A program made the position numbers and the translations under genes. 64,000 nt of DNA from Ailurus styani. Lineage: Eukaryota > Chordata > Mammalia > Carnivora > Ailuridae. The stretch covers positions 1 through 64,000 of the forward strand of contig LNAC01000767.1 of assembly GCA_002007465.1 (NCBI GenBank), written 5' to 3'. This document shows positions 33,071 through 44,467 of this stretch, piece after piece (the first letter of the stretch is position 1; each line of letters starts with the position of its first letter). Below the pieces are notes generated by a model. It saw only the letters and a list, made by a program, of their open reading frames with translations, searched no databases and had not been told where the DNA came from.

Positions 33071-34021
33071 TCTGTTTTTGTGCCCAAGTGAAAAATGACT
33101 TGAGGATTTTTACTAGTCCTTGGCCATTCAACAGTTTCAACCTCTAGTGAAGAAAGCTATTTAAAAAACAGGTTTATATTCTTATTTTCTAATGACTTTT
33201 GGGGGGTAGAAACAATCATTCCAAATTGAGTAACACCTAAGAAATTCACAAGCATACTTGTTAGATTACAGTAGTACATATGCTATTATTTTCCTGAAAA
33301 ATTGGACCACTTGATTCAATTGCACAAAATGCCTAAGTTAGCTTATTCATTCCCATAAACCAAGTATATCATTTTTCTAAAAAACTGTATTGACGTCCTA
33401 TTGCATACTAAATAGATTTTAATATTTAACAAGTTAAAGCATTCCTTGGGACATGGAGAGTAAATGTGTTTGCTATTTACTCTCTGTGTATGATTCCTGG
33501 TTCTTCTGTAGCTGGGTGATTGTTTATTCAAGATACAGTTAAAACCTTTTTTTTTTTTCTTTAAACTATTACACTGCTAGAACTTGGGCCCCTCTGCTGG
33601 GATTCATTAAACTAGTTTAAATCTAAACTTAGTTTTTATGTTTTCATGGCAGGCATATTCTACTTCACTGTGTTTTTGTCTTTCTGGCCATGGGATGTTT
33701 GAGAATGAAGGACAAAGTATGTGTACTTATTTGATATAACACACTTTGACAAGGAGGTGTGTATACCCACCAGATATCTATCCTATATGCTGGTTGATGA
33801 AAGCATTCTCAGTAATGCGTTTCTTCTTGGGGGTCACTCCCCGGTCTTAGTACTAAACTTCTTTGGAAGCTACACCAACATGCTCTTGTGAATGATGCCA
33901 GGACTGTGGTTCCATTGCCAAGATTGGCACATGCTAATTTGCAGCCCTTAGGTATCCTGGGGAATGAAGTTATGCTGTCCTTGGAGAATATCATTATGAA
34001 TGACTTCATTCACTTTATTTA
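33071..34021. other. Unassigned stretch with overlapping open frames
   Basis: No repeat family recognised. The plus strand is open at 33709-33891 (61 codons) and, one frame over, from about 33816 to the taa at 34020-34022. The minus strand is also open over much of this part. No domain is recognisable. A relic of a coding or retroposed sequence is possible but unsupported. Confidence 0.35.
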
Positions 34022-34038
34022 AAAAATCGATACGAGAG

Positions 34039-34225
34039 GGGGGGCGCCTGGGTGGCTCAGTGCGTTAAAGCCTCTGCCTTCGGCTCAGGTCATGATCTCA
34101 GGGTCCTGGGATCGAGTCCCGCATTGGGCTCTCTGCTCAGCAGGGAGCCTGCTCCCTCCTCTCTCTCTTTACCTGTCTACTTGTAATTGCTCTCTGTGTC
34201 AAATGAATAAATAAAATCTTTAAAA
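34039..34225 (+). mobile_element. CAN-SINE, near-consensus
   Basis: Head ggggcgcctgggtggctcag, ctctgccttcggctcaggtc, B-box-like gggatcgagtcc, CT-rich body, aaataaaatcttt tail. Flanks aaaaatcgatacgag / aaaaatccatatgac, a decayed duplication with three mismatches although the SINE itself is close to consensus. Confidence 0.93.
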
Positions 34226-34242
34226 AAAATCCATATGACAAT

Positions 34243-35053
34243 CAACAAATGTACTGTTGCTTAAATGAACTGCCATGCAGCATGTGACTCAAAATATTGA
34301 TTTTAGATCAACACTCCCCAATCCCTCTTCAGAATAACTGCTACAAATGCAGGAGGAATATTTTTAAAAGTTCTCAGAGATACAAAGAAACAACATGTTA
34401 CTATAGGGGATATGGTGTACTGCTGGGTAACATGACAGATCATCCATGAAGATATGTAAATAATAGCCATTTTAGAATTTGACTGGCTACATATAATCAG
34501 GAAACTTTGTTAATAACTGAGAATAAGCATGTAGGGTGTGCCAAATCCTAGGGGAAGCAAATATTTGTCTACTGTCCATAGGTTGTTGCTGTCGTGGAGG
34601 TAATAAACCAATTAATATCTCCCACAAAACAAAACACAAAAAGTAATACATCCCACAAAACAAAACAAAAAAGAAGTGATACACCTTGGGGGTAATGTCT
34701 TAGCAATCGCAATAATGCAAGGTCATTTTTACCACACGGTATTTCTCTTGATTTCTTTCAAGGAATAGATAAAATACATTTTATGCTCACTTTGAAACAG
34801 GGTAAAGACATCTGCAATTCTGAATACCAACAAACACTGGGAATAATGTGAGTCTCTGAAAGAGAACATTTTAAAATGATATCTTGTTAAATACAAAATG
34901 GACAATTATACCTGAACTTTTTATTATAAAATAAAAGAATTATTATATAAACATCCATGTGGAAGTTTTCTCTTTATAACATAAAAAAGGACTCATATGA
35001 TCTTTCCATACAGGTGGAAAGCTTGCAGTTGACACTGAATATTGACATTATTT
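34243..35053. other. Unassigned stretch with short A/C-rich duplication
   Basis: No gene or repeat family recognised apart from the local 31-33 bp duplication at 34619-34682. Confidence 0.45.
34619..34682. repeat. 31-33 bp imperfect tandem duplication
   Basis: Unit one tcccacaaaacaaaacacaa...gtaataca (34619-34649) is followed at once by unit two tcccacaaaacaaaacaaaa...gtgataca (34650-34682). The 65-codon minus-strand frame with a repeated FVLFCG/CFVLW-like pattern is a by-product. Confidence 0.85.
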
Positions 35054-35070
35054 AAGAATTTCTCCATTTA

Positions 35071-35271
35071 GGGGCGCCTGGGTGGCTCAGTGGGTTAAGC
35101 CTCTGCCTTCAGCTCAGGTCATGATCTCAGGCTCCAGGGATCGAGGCCTGCATCAGGCTCTCTGCTCAGCAGGGAGCCTGCTTCCTCCTCTCCCTGTCTC
35201 TCTGCCTGCCTCTCTGCCTACTTGTGATCTCTCTCTATCTGTCAAATAAATAAATAAAATCTTTAAAAAAA
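35071..35271 (+). mobile_element. CAN-SINE, near-consensus, perfect 17-bp TSD
   Basis: Head ggggcgcctgggtggctcag, gcctctgccttcagctcagg, body and (aaat)n tail. The perfect 17-bp duplication aagaatttctccattta (35054-35070 and 35272-35288) makes this one of the youngest-looking insertions in the window. Confidence 0.97.
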
Positions 35272-35288
35272 AAGAATTTCTCCATTTA

Positions 35289-36334
35289 GTGGTATTTCTA
35301 GATCCAGTCTCAAGAAGATAGCTTCTAATCTCTATAAATGTATTACTTTTTTTTCTTTTAACTTTTACTAGTTTGTTAAACAAATCTATTTTTATCTGTA
35401 GAAACTTCCCAAAAGTGTTTACAGATAGGGTAGTTTTATGGAGCAAACCTCCCTTAAATCCTAGCCCACCCTTGTTCTACCAACATTTGATTCCAGCCCT
35501 ATGGAGAAGGGAAAGGAAACATTTTCTCATCAACCCTAGTCCCTTCTACCCATATAGAGGGATGCATGAGGAACTAGTCAGGAAAAAACATTACTTTAAG
35601 ATGCTTCTGATGATTCATGGATTTCACACTGCCTGTAATCATGGCAAAATGTATCACAACTACCAATATACATTTATTTCTGTGATTATTTTATTTCTTC
35701 CATCCTCACTATGAAGGCTCCATGAACACAAGAACCATGTCTTTCTTATCTATTATGTTTCCCTGTATATTCAGCTCAGCCAGAGAGAAATGAGTGATTC
35801 TGTAACTCAGGAGAGCCCAGGAATCGGCATCCCCATCTGCTCCTCTATCAATGGTCACTGGGGAGTCCTAGGAACTCATGAATATGGTACCCCTTTTCCC
35901 ACACACAGCGCAGATGGAATTGAGGCCAGCCATTGATATTGCCTCTATCCCAAAATCATATTGGGTAAGCTAAGTCCTTGTTCATAGATACATGCTGGTT
36001 TGGGTTGGGAATCAGAATTCAAATTCCTCTCAGCACAATTCAGAAGTAGGAAAGTACCAGAGGCCTCATAATCTACTTTATTCTTCAATTTTCTCTGGTC
36101 CCTTTTTTTCTCTCAGTTAATGCAAAGAAGTTGTGGCAAGGCTACACCAGAGTAATAGCACCATGCTAATTTATGTAAACACCTTATCATTTATGATTTA
36201 TTAGTATGTAGCACAATAACAATTAATTATGCTATTAAATTAAGTATAAATTAATTGCTTACAATATTCATTATTGCTTTAACCTTTTTGGTATGTTTAG
36301 TCTTCAAAGTGTATTGCTCACAAACAATGTGAGC
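35289..36334. other. Unassigned stretch
   Basis: No gene recognised. A 113-codon frame at 35373-35714 starts inside AT-rich DNA and has no recognisable similarity. About 36150-36295 is an AT-rich motif-dense island resembling conserved non-coding sequence. Confidence 0.4.
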
Positions 36335-36640
36335 TCATGTATTCATTCATTCAGAAATGTTTATTGATTGCTGTTCTGTGCTAAGCACTATGCTTGCTCC
36401 TGGAAATAGATTCAAAGTGAAAAAGGAAGTGTTCCTGTCTTCAGGGAGCTTGCCAGTTAAAGAGACCTTATGGTACCACGAGTCCATATTGTTTTGTGAG
36501 GATGAGATCCAGAGGAGTAAGCAGGAGTCAGCAAGAAAAGGGTTTAGATGGGGAAGAAAAGAGTCTTCTAATGGGGGGGGGCTATTAGCCTATAAAAAGT
36601 TTTCTAGCAAAGAGGAAACACAAACTTTATAAGCCTAAAA
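36335..36640 (-). mobile_element. L2 LINE 3' end, antisense
   Basis: tcattcattcagaaatgttt, attgattgctgttctgtgct, aagcactatgcttgctcctg, gaagtgttcctgtcttcagg, gagcttgccagttaaagag follow the reverse L2 3' end (tcaacaaatatttattgagc...ccaggcact...ccctgccctcatggagctt). The right-hand part is approximate. Confidence 0.65.
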
Positions 36641-37193
36641 ACAGAAATTAGGGAGAATATTGTATAATACCTGTATTGCCATTATTTTTATTTTTTATCT
36701 CAAATTACAAAAATGATCAGCTCTTATTTTAATAATTTCATTTGGGTTGCTTTTTTTGCCCTCTTTAACTTCTGAAAAACTTTGTTTATCCTTTTCTTTT
36801 TTTTCATTTTTTTCTTTTTACCCTAGAAGTTTGCAGAAATCAAATCTAAGATCTTCCAAGTATTTCTTTCTAATGTTCTGATATGGTCTCACACAAGTAA
36901 CTCTAATCCACACATTATTTACTTACCTATTTGTTGCCTTGGATATGCCTCTCTTAGTTTTGATACAATAAATAACTATCTAACTGCATACACTTTCACA
37001 TTCTAGTACAATTTATAGTTTGAATTTTAATAAGACGTTTCTAGAAGAACAAAGGAGCCACAGTTCATGATTGCATGAAGAATGCCAAATATAAGCGGGA
37101 AAGAGTATTATTTGATAACTGCAATGAGATCGTTATTTTTCCCGTGTGACTTAAGACCAACTTTTCTTTAAGGTAAAATATATTTTTTCCTAT
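36641..37193. other. Unassigned AT-rich stretch
   Basis: T-rich patches (36690-36830) and otherwise unassigned DNA with no gene. Confidence 0.45.
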
Positions 37194-37206
37194 TAAATCT
37201 GCACTT

Positions 37207-37404
37207 TTTTAAAAAAAGATTTTATTTATTTATTTCACAGAGGGAGAGAGATCACAGGAGGCAGAGAGGCAGGCAGAGAGAGGGGGTGGGAAGCAGGCTC
37301 CCCGCCGAGCAGAGAGCCCGATGCGGAACTCGATCCCAGGACCCCTGAGATCATGACCTGAGCCGAAAGCAGAGGCTTTAACCCACTGAGCCACCCAGGC
37401 GCCC
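37207..37404 (-). mobile_element. CAN-SINE, near-consensus
   Basis: Minus-strand SINEC: aaagattttatttatttatt, gagatcacaggaggcagaga, aagcaggctccccgccgagc, head complement ending gccacccaggcgccc. Target-site duplication taaatctgcactt at 37194-37206 and 37405-37417, exact. Confidence 0.96.
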
Positions 37405-37417
37405 TAAATCTGCACTT

Positions 37418-37958
37418 GAAAAAGGAACAAAAAGTAAGATTTGGGAAATCTCAAATGACACATAAATTTCTAAGTGGAACCCATTTTAATTTCAGGGAAA
37501 AGCAAAACATGTGTGAGAGGGCTGGGATGCTAGGTGAGAAAAGCAACCATGAAAGACCTCTTCAGAGAAGGAATCCTGAAGTAGTTCAGAAAATACTGCT
37601 CACATCAGGAAAACAGTGTTTTTCTCCAAATGTTCAAGGAGGCTTTTTAAATTGTGGGATTGACTTTGCGTTCCAGTTTATAAAAGTATGTTTTTCCTAG
37701 GTGCTGGGACTCTGGCCATCTTCCCAAACCTCAGAAAACGTGTAAAGTAAGTTCTTAAATGCGATCTTGCTGTATCAGCAGGCACATTCTCAGGTACAGT
37801 GATTGGAAGGAATTCTTTCTGGTCATCCTAGAAAATAACTACTGCCTCATCCTCTACCTCTTAACTACTAAAGGACAACATTTAACTTTATTTTGTCTCA
37901 GGATATAATTGGTCCTTTTAATTGGTTTAATGATGAAAATACAAGTATAAAATATATA
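37418..37958. other. Unassigned stretch
   Basis: No repeat recognised; a 94-codon frame starting at 37416 has no recognisable similarity and begins at the SINE's target-site duplication. Confidence 0.4.
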
Positions 37959-37970
37959 TTTCACTAGTTT

Positions 37971-38162
37971 TTTTTTTTTAAGATTTTATTTGTTTGACAG
38001 AGAGAGAGACAGTGAGAGAGGGAACACAAGCAGGGGGAGTGGGAGAGGGAGAAGCAGGCCTCCCGTCAAGCAGGGAGCCCAATGTGGGGCTCGATCCCGG
38101 AACCCTGGGATAATGACGTGAGCTGAAGGCAGACGCTTAACGACTTAGCCACCCAGGCATCT
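37971..38162 (-). mobile_element. CAN-SINE, diverged subtype
   Basis: Minus-strand SINEC with agagagagacagtgagagag, gaacacaagcagggggagtg and agagggagaagcaggcc, the older body subtype. The head complement is gacttagccacccaggcatc. Flanks ttcactagtttt / tttactagtttt, one mismatch. Confidence 0.9.
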
Positions 38163-38163
38163 C

Positions 38164-38999
38164 TATGCTTTACTAGTTTTGCTAACAGCTCAAAATCTCT
38201 TTACCTGAACATGGTATTTTCTTGGGAAAAAAACACTGTGCAATTTGTTGGATTTAAAATTTGACTCTTGTCTTCCATCTGGATTCTATGTGTATTTGTT
38301 GTAAAGTATTTATTGTAAAGAATCTCACTTGTCTACTTGAGAAGAAATACTAATGTATACCTGACTTTTATATCCATAAGTTTTATATGCATAAATCCTT
38401 ACAATTTTATATCTGCTGTATTTTATCTTATTAGTACCTTTGCTTTGCACAAGATTAGAAGCTTCTAAGAGTAGGCCCATGTTTGGTATTGCTCACCAGT
38501 GTGTCCTTGACACCTTGTTAAAGTAGGTGAGAGAGTTATTACGTTTGTTGAGAGAAGACCTGAACTCTGCCAAATCTATAGGTTGTTCCAATGCTTTAGA
38601 GATGATTCTCCACTAGTACCGTTCCATCATACCAGGAAACAATGCCTGGACTTCCCTTAAGGCTTTTGCAAGTTAAGTTTAGCTAGATATTTAAGCACTT
38701 ACTGAATATATTATATTTGATTATTTGAGATAAATGGATTTCAAAAGACTGGGGGGGAAAGTTTGTAAGGTAAAAATGCTCTCGTGTTAAACCCCCAATA
38801 GTTCATGGAACTTCTATCAAACAAGATGTTTCCTTCTCCATCTTACATAGTCAATAGTCTTAATGGACACTATTACCAGCATTATTTGAGTGCATTATTT
38901 TTCCTATTATGGCACTCATGCTGAATCTTTCATAGCATCTTAGTGTTGGGAAGCAACCACAGTGAGTACCTATTTTAATCACTTCTTCTTTTTCCAGGG
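38164..38999. other. Unassigned stretch, possible L2 tail
   Basis: No gene. About 38440-38525 (tagaagcttctaagagtagg, ttgctcaccagtgtgtcctt) weakly resembles the sense L2 3' UTR. A short G run lies at 38748-38756. Confidence 0.4.
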
Positions 39000-39372
39000 G
39001 GTAGCTTAAACAACAGAAGTTAATTTTCTCACAGTTCTGGTGGCTGGGAGTCTTAGAGCAGTGTGCCAACAGGGTTGGGTTCTGGTGAGAACTCTCCTCT
39101 TGGCTTACAGATGGCTGCCCTCTTTGTATGGCCTCACTGTTGCTTTTCTTCACTGTGCACATGGAGACCAAGAGAAAGAGATCTCTCTCTAGCAAGAGAA
39201 GGAGATCTCCCTCTTCTTTTTATAAAGCCACCAATTCTATATGATTAGGACTACACCCTCACGATTTCATTTAACCATAACTACCTCCTCAAAAGCCTTA
39301 TCTCCAAATATAGTCACACTGGGGGTGAAGGATTCAACCCATGAATTTTAGGGGAACACACTTCAGTCCATA
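39000..39372 (-). mobile_element. MaLR LTR (MLT1/MST-type), antisense
   Basis: Reverse complement of a MaLR LTR: gtagcttaaacaacagaagt, ctcacagttctggtggctgg, ttggcttacagatggctgcc, tataaagccaccaattctat, gattaggactacaccctc, catttaaccataactacctc, cttatctccaaatatagtca, catgaattttaggggaacac. The landmark order is complete over about 370 bp, so this is probably most of a solitary LTR. It is an old endogenous retroelement with no coding part. Confidence 0.85.
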
Positions 39373-39384
39373 GAAATTTGGATT

Positions 39385-39517
39385 TTTCCCCTGCACTTTT
39401 TGTTTTAGCTTTACTAAGGTATAATTGGCAAGTAAAGTTGCAAGACATTTAATAAAGTGTACATTATGGTGATTTGATACATGTACACATTGGGAAAGGC
39501 TAATCACTTCTTTTATT
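39385..39517 (-). mobile_element. Old L1 fragment, antisense (weak)
   Basis: gctttactaaggtataattg, gcaagtaaagttgcaagaca, gtgtacattatggtgatttg, atacatgtacacattgg resembles the 'ttattgaggtataattgacatacaat...gtgtacaatttgatgagttt' segment of old L1 3' ends in reverse orientation. The nearby SINE ends it. Confidence 0.45.
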
Positions 39518-39527
39518 AGAAAAACTC

Positions 39528-39737
39528 GGGCGCCTGGGTGGCTCAGTGGGTTAAAGCCTCTGCCTTCGGCTCAGGTCATGATCTCAGGGTCCTGGGATTG
39601 AGGCCCGCATCGGGCTCTCTGCTCGGCAGGGAGCCTGCTTCCTCCTCTCTCTCTGTCTGCCTCTCTGCCTACTTGTGATCTGATCTCTCTTTCTGTGTCA
39701 AATAAATAAATAAAGTCTTAAAAAAAAAAAAGAAAAA
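39528..39737 (+). mobile_element. CAN-SINE, near-consensus
   Basis: Head gggcgcctgggtggctcagt, ctctgccttcggctcaggtc, a B-box-like gggattgaggcc and a CT body with a duplicated tgatctgatctc. The tail is aaataaataaataaagtctt plus a long A run. Target-site duplication agaaaaactc at 39518-39527 and 39738-39747. Confidence 0.95.
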
Positions 39738-39747
39738 AGAAAAACTC

Positions 39748-41280
39748 TGCCCTTGAAATATTCAAGTTGTTAAAATGCTAAGTGGCACCAGTTTGATCAG
39801 CTGATAAATATAGATCAAGAATTAATACATAATATAATAAAGTAGTAGTTATCCCCCTGAAAACACCTTTTATGATAGGACTATTGCTCAAGTTGACTTA
39901 ACTAGTCAACACGCAGTATTCCTATAGCTTGCAATTTGACTTACTTTTTTAAGGAAGTGTCCCTAGTCTGCCGAATTATTAGGTTTAAGTGATTTGCACA
40001 GGTTTCCACTAACAGGAAGAAATGTCTATGTCCCTTGCAGCAGTCACACATTCAATCAAATGCAGCTCATAAATCACATTTATAACCTTCACACTTCAAT
40101 CAATAGGGTGTTTTATAGTCTGTAGAAAAATTATCTGGAGAGAAGTAGGAGAAGTACAAGAAGAATGTAGCTGGGGCTTGCCCAGGTCTAGATTCTGCAC
40201 TCTATCATCCTGAAGACATTAACCTGCTGAATTTAACAAAGACGGATCTTTCCCAAGCAGCTGTATGTAGTTCCAGAGCAGAGATGGTATTAATGAAGCA
40301 TTCTGGGAAGACATGATCAATAGCACCAAAGCAAAGAAAATGTTTCTGCCCTTTCATCCAAGTTTGGGTGAATTACAAAAATTAACAGGGAAACAGAGCA
40401 TAGTGTTAATACTAACTGATTCTAATTCACCTCCTCTAAAAGGATAGCATGTTAATAATAATGTATTTAAAATCTCATAGTAGCACAATGTTCTAATTTA
40501 GTGACATACTCTCTGTATACAATAATGTGCTATTTCTTTTTAATTCATAATATCATAAAAATTTTTTTGCTAAAGTTGTAGAATCACAGTTTATAAAATA
40601 ACACAGAGCTTCATTTAGATTCCCTACCATGTGCACACAAATAGGTTATCTCATAATTTTCTAAAATTACATGAGCAGTAGAAGATGTCCTGCTGGCTGA
40701 TCCAAAATACTTTGATAGGAGAAGTGAGAAAGATTTCATTTAGATAGTCTAAATCTTCCTGTACTTTCCGTTAATGGTTATGTAAATTTTGTAACAAGTG
40801 ATGATTCTAAATAAGAAAATCATAGCGTAAGGAATGATTACCATATATTTATTTAGTTGCTTCTGGCATGTAAAATGGTGCTTACGATATAAAATTAAAT
40901 TACACAGTGATATGGAGAATGATGGACTCTCTGTATCTTAAGCAGTCTAAATGTCAGACAATAGGGATTGTGATGGTGATGATGGATTATTGATATTTAG
41001 GTTCATGACAGTAAAGTGATATGAAGAAATTTTCACAACACAAATATGACAATGCCAATATTTAGAATAGTGCCTTCATTTGCCTTATTTTTTTTTAAAT
41101 TTAATACATGGCTAATTTGTGAGAAATAGAGTCTCTTGAAGTCCCAAAAGTCCAAAATTAGGCACCACAGTCTCAAAGAAATTCAGGGCAGCTTAGAAGA
41201 AAAGATGCAGAATCTGGCTTGAATCTGGCTGAAGGATAAACAGGTAATGCATAAGGTCCAAAGAGTACTAGCATAACAAA
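39748..41280. other. Unassigned stretch
   Basis: AT-rich, no gene, RNA or repeat family recognised. Confidence 0.45.
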
Positions 41281-41415
41281 TTATATATATACACACACAC
41301 ACATATATATGTGTATATAGATAAAATTTATATATACATCCATAAATACATACACATATACACACGTGCATAGATATATGTATATATACATACATACAAC
41401 TACACACATATATGG
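41281..41415. repeat. Compound (TA)/(CA)/(TATG) simple repeat
   Basis: Alternating blocks of tatata, acacac, tgtata, catacata and cacgtgcatag. Long alternating purine-pyrimidine runs cause the 116-codon minus-strand frame 41183-41533 (YVYIHISMHVCICVC-type), which is not a gene. Confidence 0.9.
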
Positions 41416-41429
41416 TATAAAGGAAAATA

Positions 41430-42590
41430 GTATTAAGAAAATGAAATGACAAGTGACAGCCTGGGAGAAAATATTTATAAATCTTGTATCTGATAAAGAA
41501 TTTGTATCCAGAAACTATTAAAAAAATTGACAATAATAAGATGGATAATCCAAATACAACATGATGACAAGATTTGAATAGACATCACAACAAAGAAGGT
41601 AGAGGTATATGAATGGTCATTAAGTACATGAAAAGATGCTCAATATCATCTGCCATTAGAAACATGCGAATTAAAACCCTAATAAAGTATCACCTTATAC
41701 TCATTACAGTAGCTACATTTTATTTATTTTTTATTATTTTTTAAAGATTTTATTTATTTATTTGACACAGAGAGGGAGAGAGATCACAAGTAGGCAGAGA
41801 GGCAGGCAGAGAGGAGGAAGCAGGCTCCCTGCTGAGCAGGGAGCCCGATGCAGGGCTCGATTCCAGGACCCTGAGATCATGACCTGAGCCAAAGGCAGAG
41901 GCTTTAACCCACTGAGCCACCCAGGAACCCCAGTAGTTCTATTTTAAAAGGCAGATAATAACAAGTGTGGGTGAGAATGTGGAGAAATGGGGACACTCAT
42001 GCACGGCTTGTGAGAATGTAAAATGGTGCAGCGTCTTTGGAAAATAGTTCATCAGATCCTTAAGGAGTTAAATACAAATTTACCATACCCCTAAGTATAT
42101 TCCTAAGTGAAATGAAAACATGTTCCCCTAAAGACCTGCATGCAAATATTCATAGCAGCATTGTCCATAATAGCTAATACCTGGAAAAAGCTAAAACCTG
42201 TCCACTAATTGGTAAATGGATGAAAATGTAATAGCCGTACAAAAGAATACTACTTAGTAGTAAAAATGGAATAGAGTATGGAAACTAGGTGCTAAAAAGT
42301 ATTATGCTATGTAAAAAAAGGCAGATGCAAAAGACCACATATTATATAATTCCACTTTATGAACTGTCCAGGAAATTAAAGTTTATAGACAAAGTAGTAG
42401 ATTAGTGGTTACCTGGGACCAGGGGGTGAGACGAGGGAATGAATGCAAATGAACACAGAGGAGCTTTCTGGGGTAAGGGAAATGTTCTAAAGTTAGCATG
42501 TGGTGATGGTTGCACAAATCTTTAAATTTATTTAAAATGGGTGAAATTTATGCTATGTCAATTAAACCAAAATAATGTTTTTAAAAGTAA
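41430..42590 (+). mobile_element. Old L1 3' end (L1M-type), split by a SINE
   Basis: Sense ORF2 C-terminal region and 3' UTR of an old L1: aatgacaagtgacagcctgg, gagaaaatatttataaatct, aagatttgaatagacatcac, atgaaaagatgctcaatatc, agtgtgggtgagaatgtgga, catagcagcattgtccataa, ttccactttatgaactgtcc, gatggttgcacaaatcttta. Many substitutions and indels remove any open frame. Interrupted by the CAN-SINE at 41723-41930, which gives a relative age. Confidence 0.85.
41723..41930 (-). mobile_element. CAN-SINE nested in old L1
   Basis: Minus-strand SINEC: aaagattttatttatttatt, gatcacaagtaggcagagag, ggctccctgctgagcaggga, head complement ending gccacccaggaacccc. Flanking duplication cagtagctacatttta / cagtagttctatttta (41707-41722 and 41931-41946), two mismatches. 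The L1 reads continuously across the insertion. Confidence 0.95.
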
Positions 42591-44024
42591 ATTATACTTT
42601 TAGACACTAATTAGCACTAGTTTCAAAGTAGAATTAGTAAGACAATATAATTCAGAGAATATGAGAAACTTCAACATTTATAGAATTCCTGAAAGGAGCT
42701 TTACCAGATTTTTGAATCCTCTAATTGTGTCTAAAGTGTTTGTCTAGTTTCAGTTGTTACACTCCTTCCACTTGCTAGCTCCAAGAGAATAGAAGTATTA
42801 ACCTTCTTGTTCATTAGTTTATTCCTGGTACTTAGAACAGTTCCTGACTCAGAGGTGTTACTAAATAAATATTCCACAAATGAATGAATGACATGGTCCT
42901 TATCTAGGTGGTCAATCTCTAGAGGAGAAATTTTCCATCTACTTAGCTGGGGTTTACAATCAGGCATGTAGACACCAGTAAGAATAAAACTGGAGGCTGC
43001 AGAGGACTTGTTCCAAAAATTGAGACACATGAGGCCAGGGAAAGCCGAGCCTGGGAAGAGGGTTATTAATCAATTCCAAGGAGAAACAGACAACATATTC
43101 GAATTGCACAATTTGAGGAGGGGTTTTTTTTACAAAAGGATTATTGGAAACTAATGCTCTAAATGCAAGGGGATCGTAGGTTGGGAGCAGCAACCTGAGG
43201 CGAGAAAACAGAAGGAGCTTCAGAAGGGCCTGTGGTATGACGGGAGAGAAAGGTTCTTGGAACCCAGATGAAGAGAGTTGTATAGAGGAGGCTACCTGGA
43301 GAGGAACAGTGACCTTTGGTTAAGGTCTTAGCGGGCCAAGATCTGTTATAGAAAAAGCCAAGAAAACAAATACACTGATCTCATTCTCCTGCGTCCTGAT
43401 GTCCTAGTGGGGTTTTCATTGTCCAACCCAAAGTCTGGAGCAATGGGAGCCTGCTGAAGTACCCATATAGCTCAGTCTTCTACAGAAATACAGTGAAGAA
43501 AGGTGGAAGGTAGACAGTAGAGTGCAAATGGAAGATTTCCAGCACAGGAGTGAGCCTTGGGCGACTGGAATCTGGGTTTCACTGTAAGGAAAATGGAATT
43601 GAGGTATAATGCAGAAGTTGAGGATTAACATTGGCTATCTGGAAATTCCTAGTTTGGATAAATAGCCAGTGGTACCAAGGCAGACTAATGAGGTTTTAAT
43701 ATTATCTGCCTCATATCGGGTGTCCCTCAGGTATGGCATGGCTGAGATTTCAGAAGGGCGATTAGTGGGACACAGTGGAGATGGTGGGAGGTGAAATGAA
43801 GCAGGTGTTCATCTTGTCTGCACTGAACCTCACTAGGTTTGCATCTCTAAATTGTGGAACTCTCAAAAAAGCAAAACCATTTAATGCTTTTTCCTGCAGT
43901 TAGAATAAATAGCACTGACAGAAAATAGCAGATCTTGATTCAGGAGGCTTAGGGAAGCAGGGGCTCAAACATAATGTGCTTCCTGAGTCATTTGCTTCTC
44001 TTTAGATTAACGTATTTATTTCTT
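42591..44024. other. Unassigned stretch with an L2 tail
   Basis: No gene. 42760-42892 is an L2 3' end; 43030-43860 is purine-rich decayed DNA like other ancient repeat patches in the window. Open frames of 70-100 codons on the minus strand at 42731-43193 have no recognisable similarity. Confidence 0.4.
42760..42892 (+). mobile_element. L2 LINE 3' end
   Basis: ttcttgttcattagtttatt, cctggtacttagaacagttc, ctgactcagaggtgttacta, aataaatattccacaaatga, atgaatgaca: the sense L2 3' terminus (ttgttcactgctgtatcc...gaacagtgcctggcaca...caataaatatttgttgaatgaatga). Confidence 0.75.
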
Positions 44025-44467
44025 AGGTTGTCTGTTATGATCACAAATGGGGTGGCTTAAAACAACAGAAATTTATTCACTCACAGTTGCGGAGGCCAGA
44101 AGTCTGAAATCAAGGCATCAGCAAGGCCATGCTCCCTCTGAAGGCTCTAAGGAAGAATCCTTCCTTGCTTCCTCCCAGCTTCTGGTGGTTGCCCATAACC
44201 CTCAGTGCTCACTGGATTGCGGCTGTATCTCTACATTTTTTCTGCCACATCTTCACATGGTAGTCTTTACTCTGTAAGTATAAGTCTGAATCCAAATCTC
44301 TTTCCTTATAAGGACCGGTTATTGGATTTAGGACCCATCCTAATCCAGTATGGCTATATCTTTGGTTACATCTGCAAAAACCCTATTTCTAAAAAAGGTC
44401 ACATTCACAGGTACCAGGGATTAGGACTTCAACACATTTTTGAGAGATACACTATCCAACCTACCAC
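44025..44467 (-). mobile_element. MaLR LTR (MLT1-type), antisense
   Basis: Reverse MaLR LTR: ggggtggcttaaaacaacag, aaatttattcactcacagtt, gcggaggccagaagtctgaa, atcaaggcatcagcaaggcc, atgctccctctgaaggctct, tcttcacatggtagtcttta, ccttataaggaccggttatt, ttacatctgcaaaaacccta, aggtcacattcacaggtacc, ggattaggacttcaacacat. Nearly the whole LTR is present. The two open frames inside it (76 and 94 codons) are incidental. Confidence 0.85.

Noticed and set aside
34039..34110. tRNA-like sequence with A-box (tggctcagtg) and B-box-like (gggatcgagtcc) elements
   Set aside because: It is the tRNA-derived head of a SINE; no complete cloverleaf or acceptor stem closes, so no tRNA gene is called.
41183..41533. 116-codon minus-strand frame with YVYIHI/CICVC repeats
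   Set aside because: Translation of a TA/CA simple repeat.
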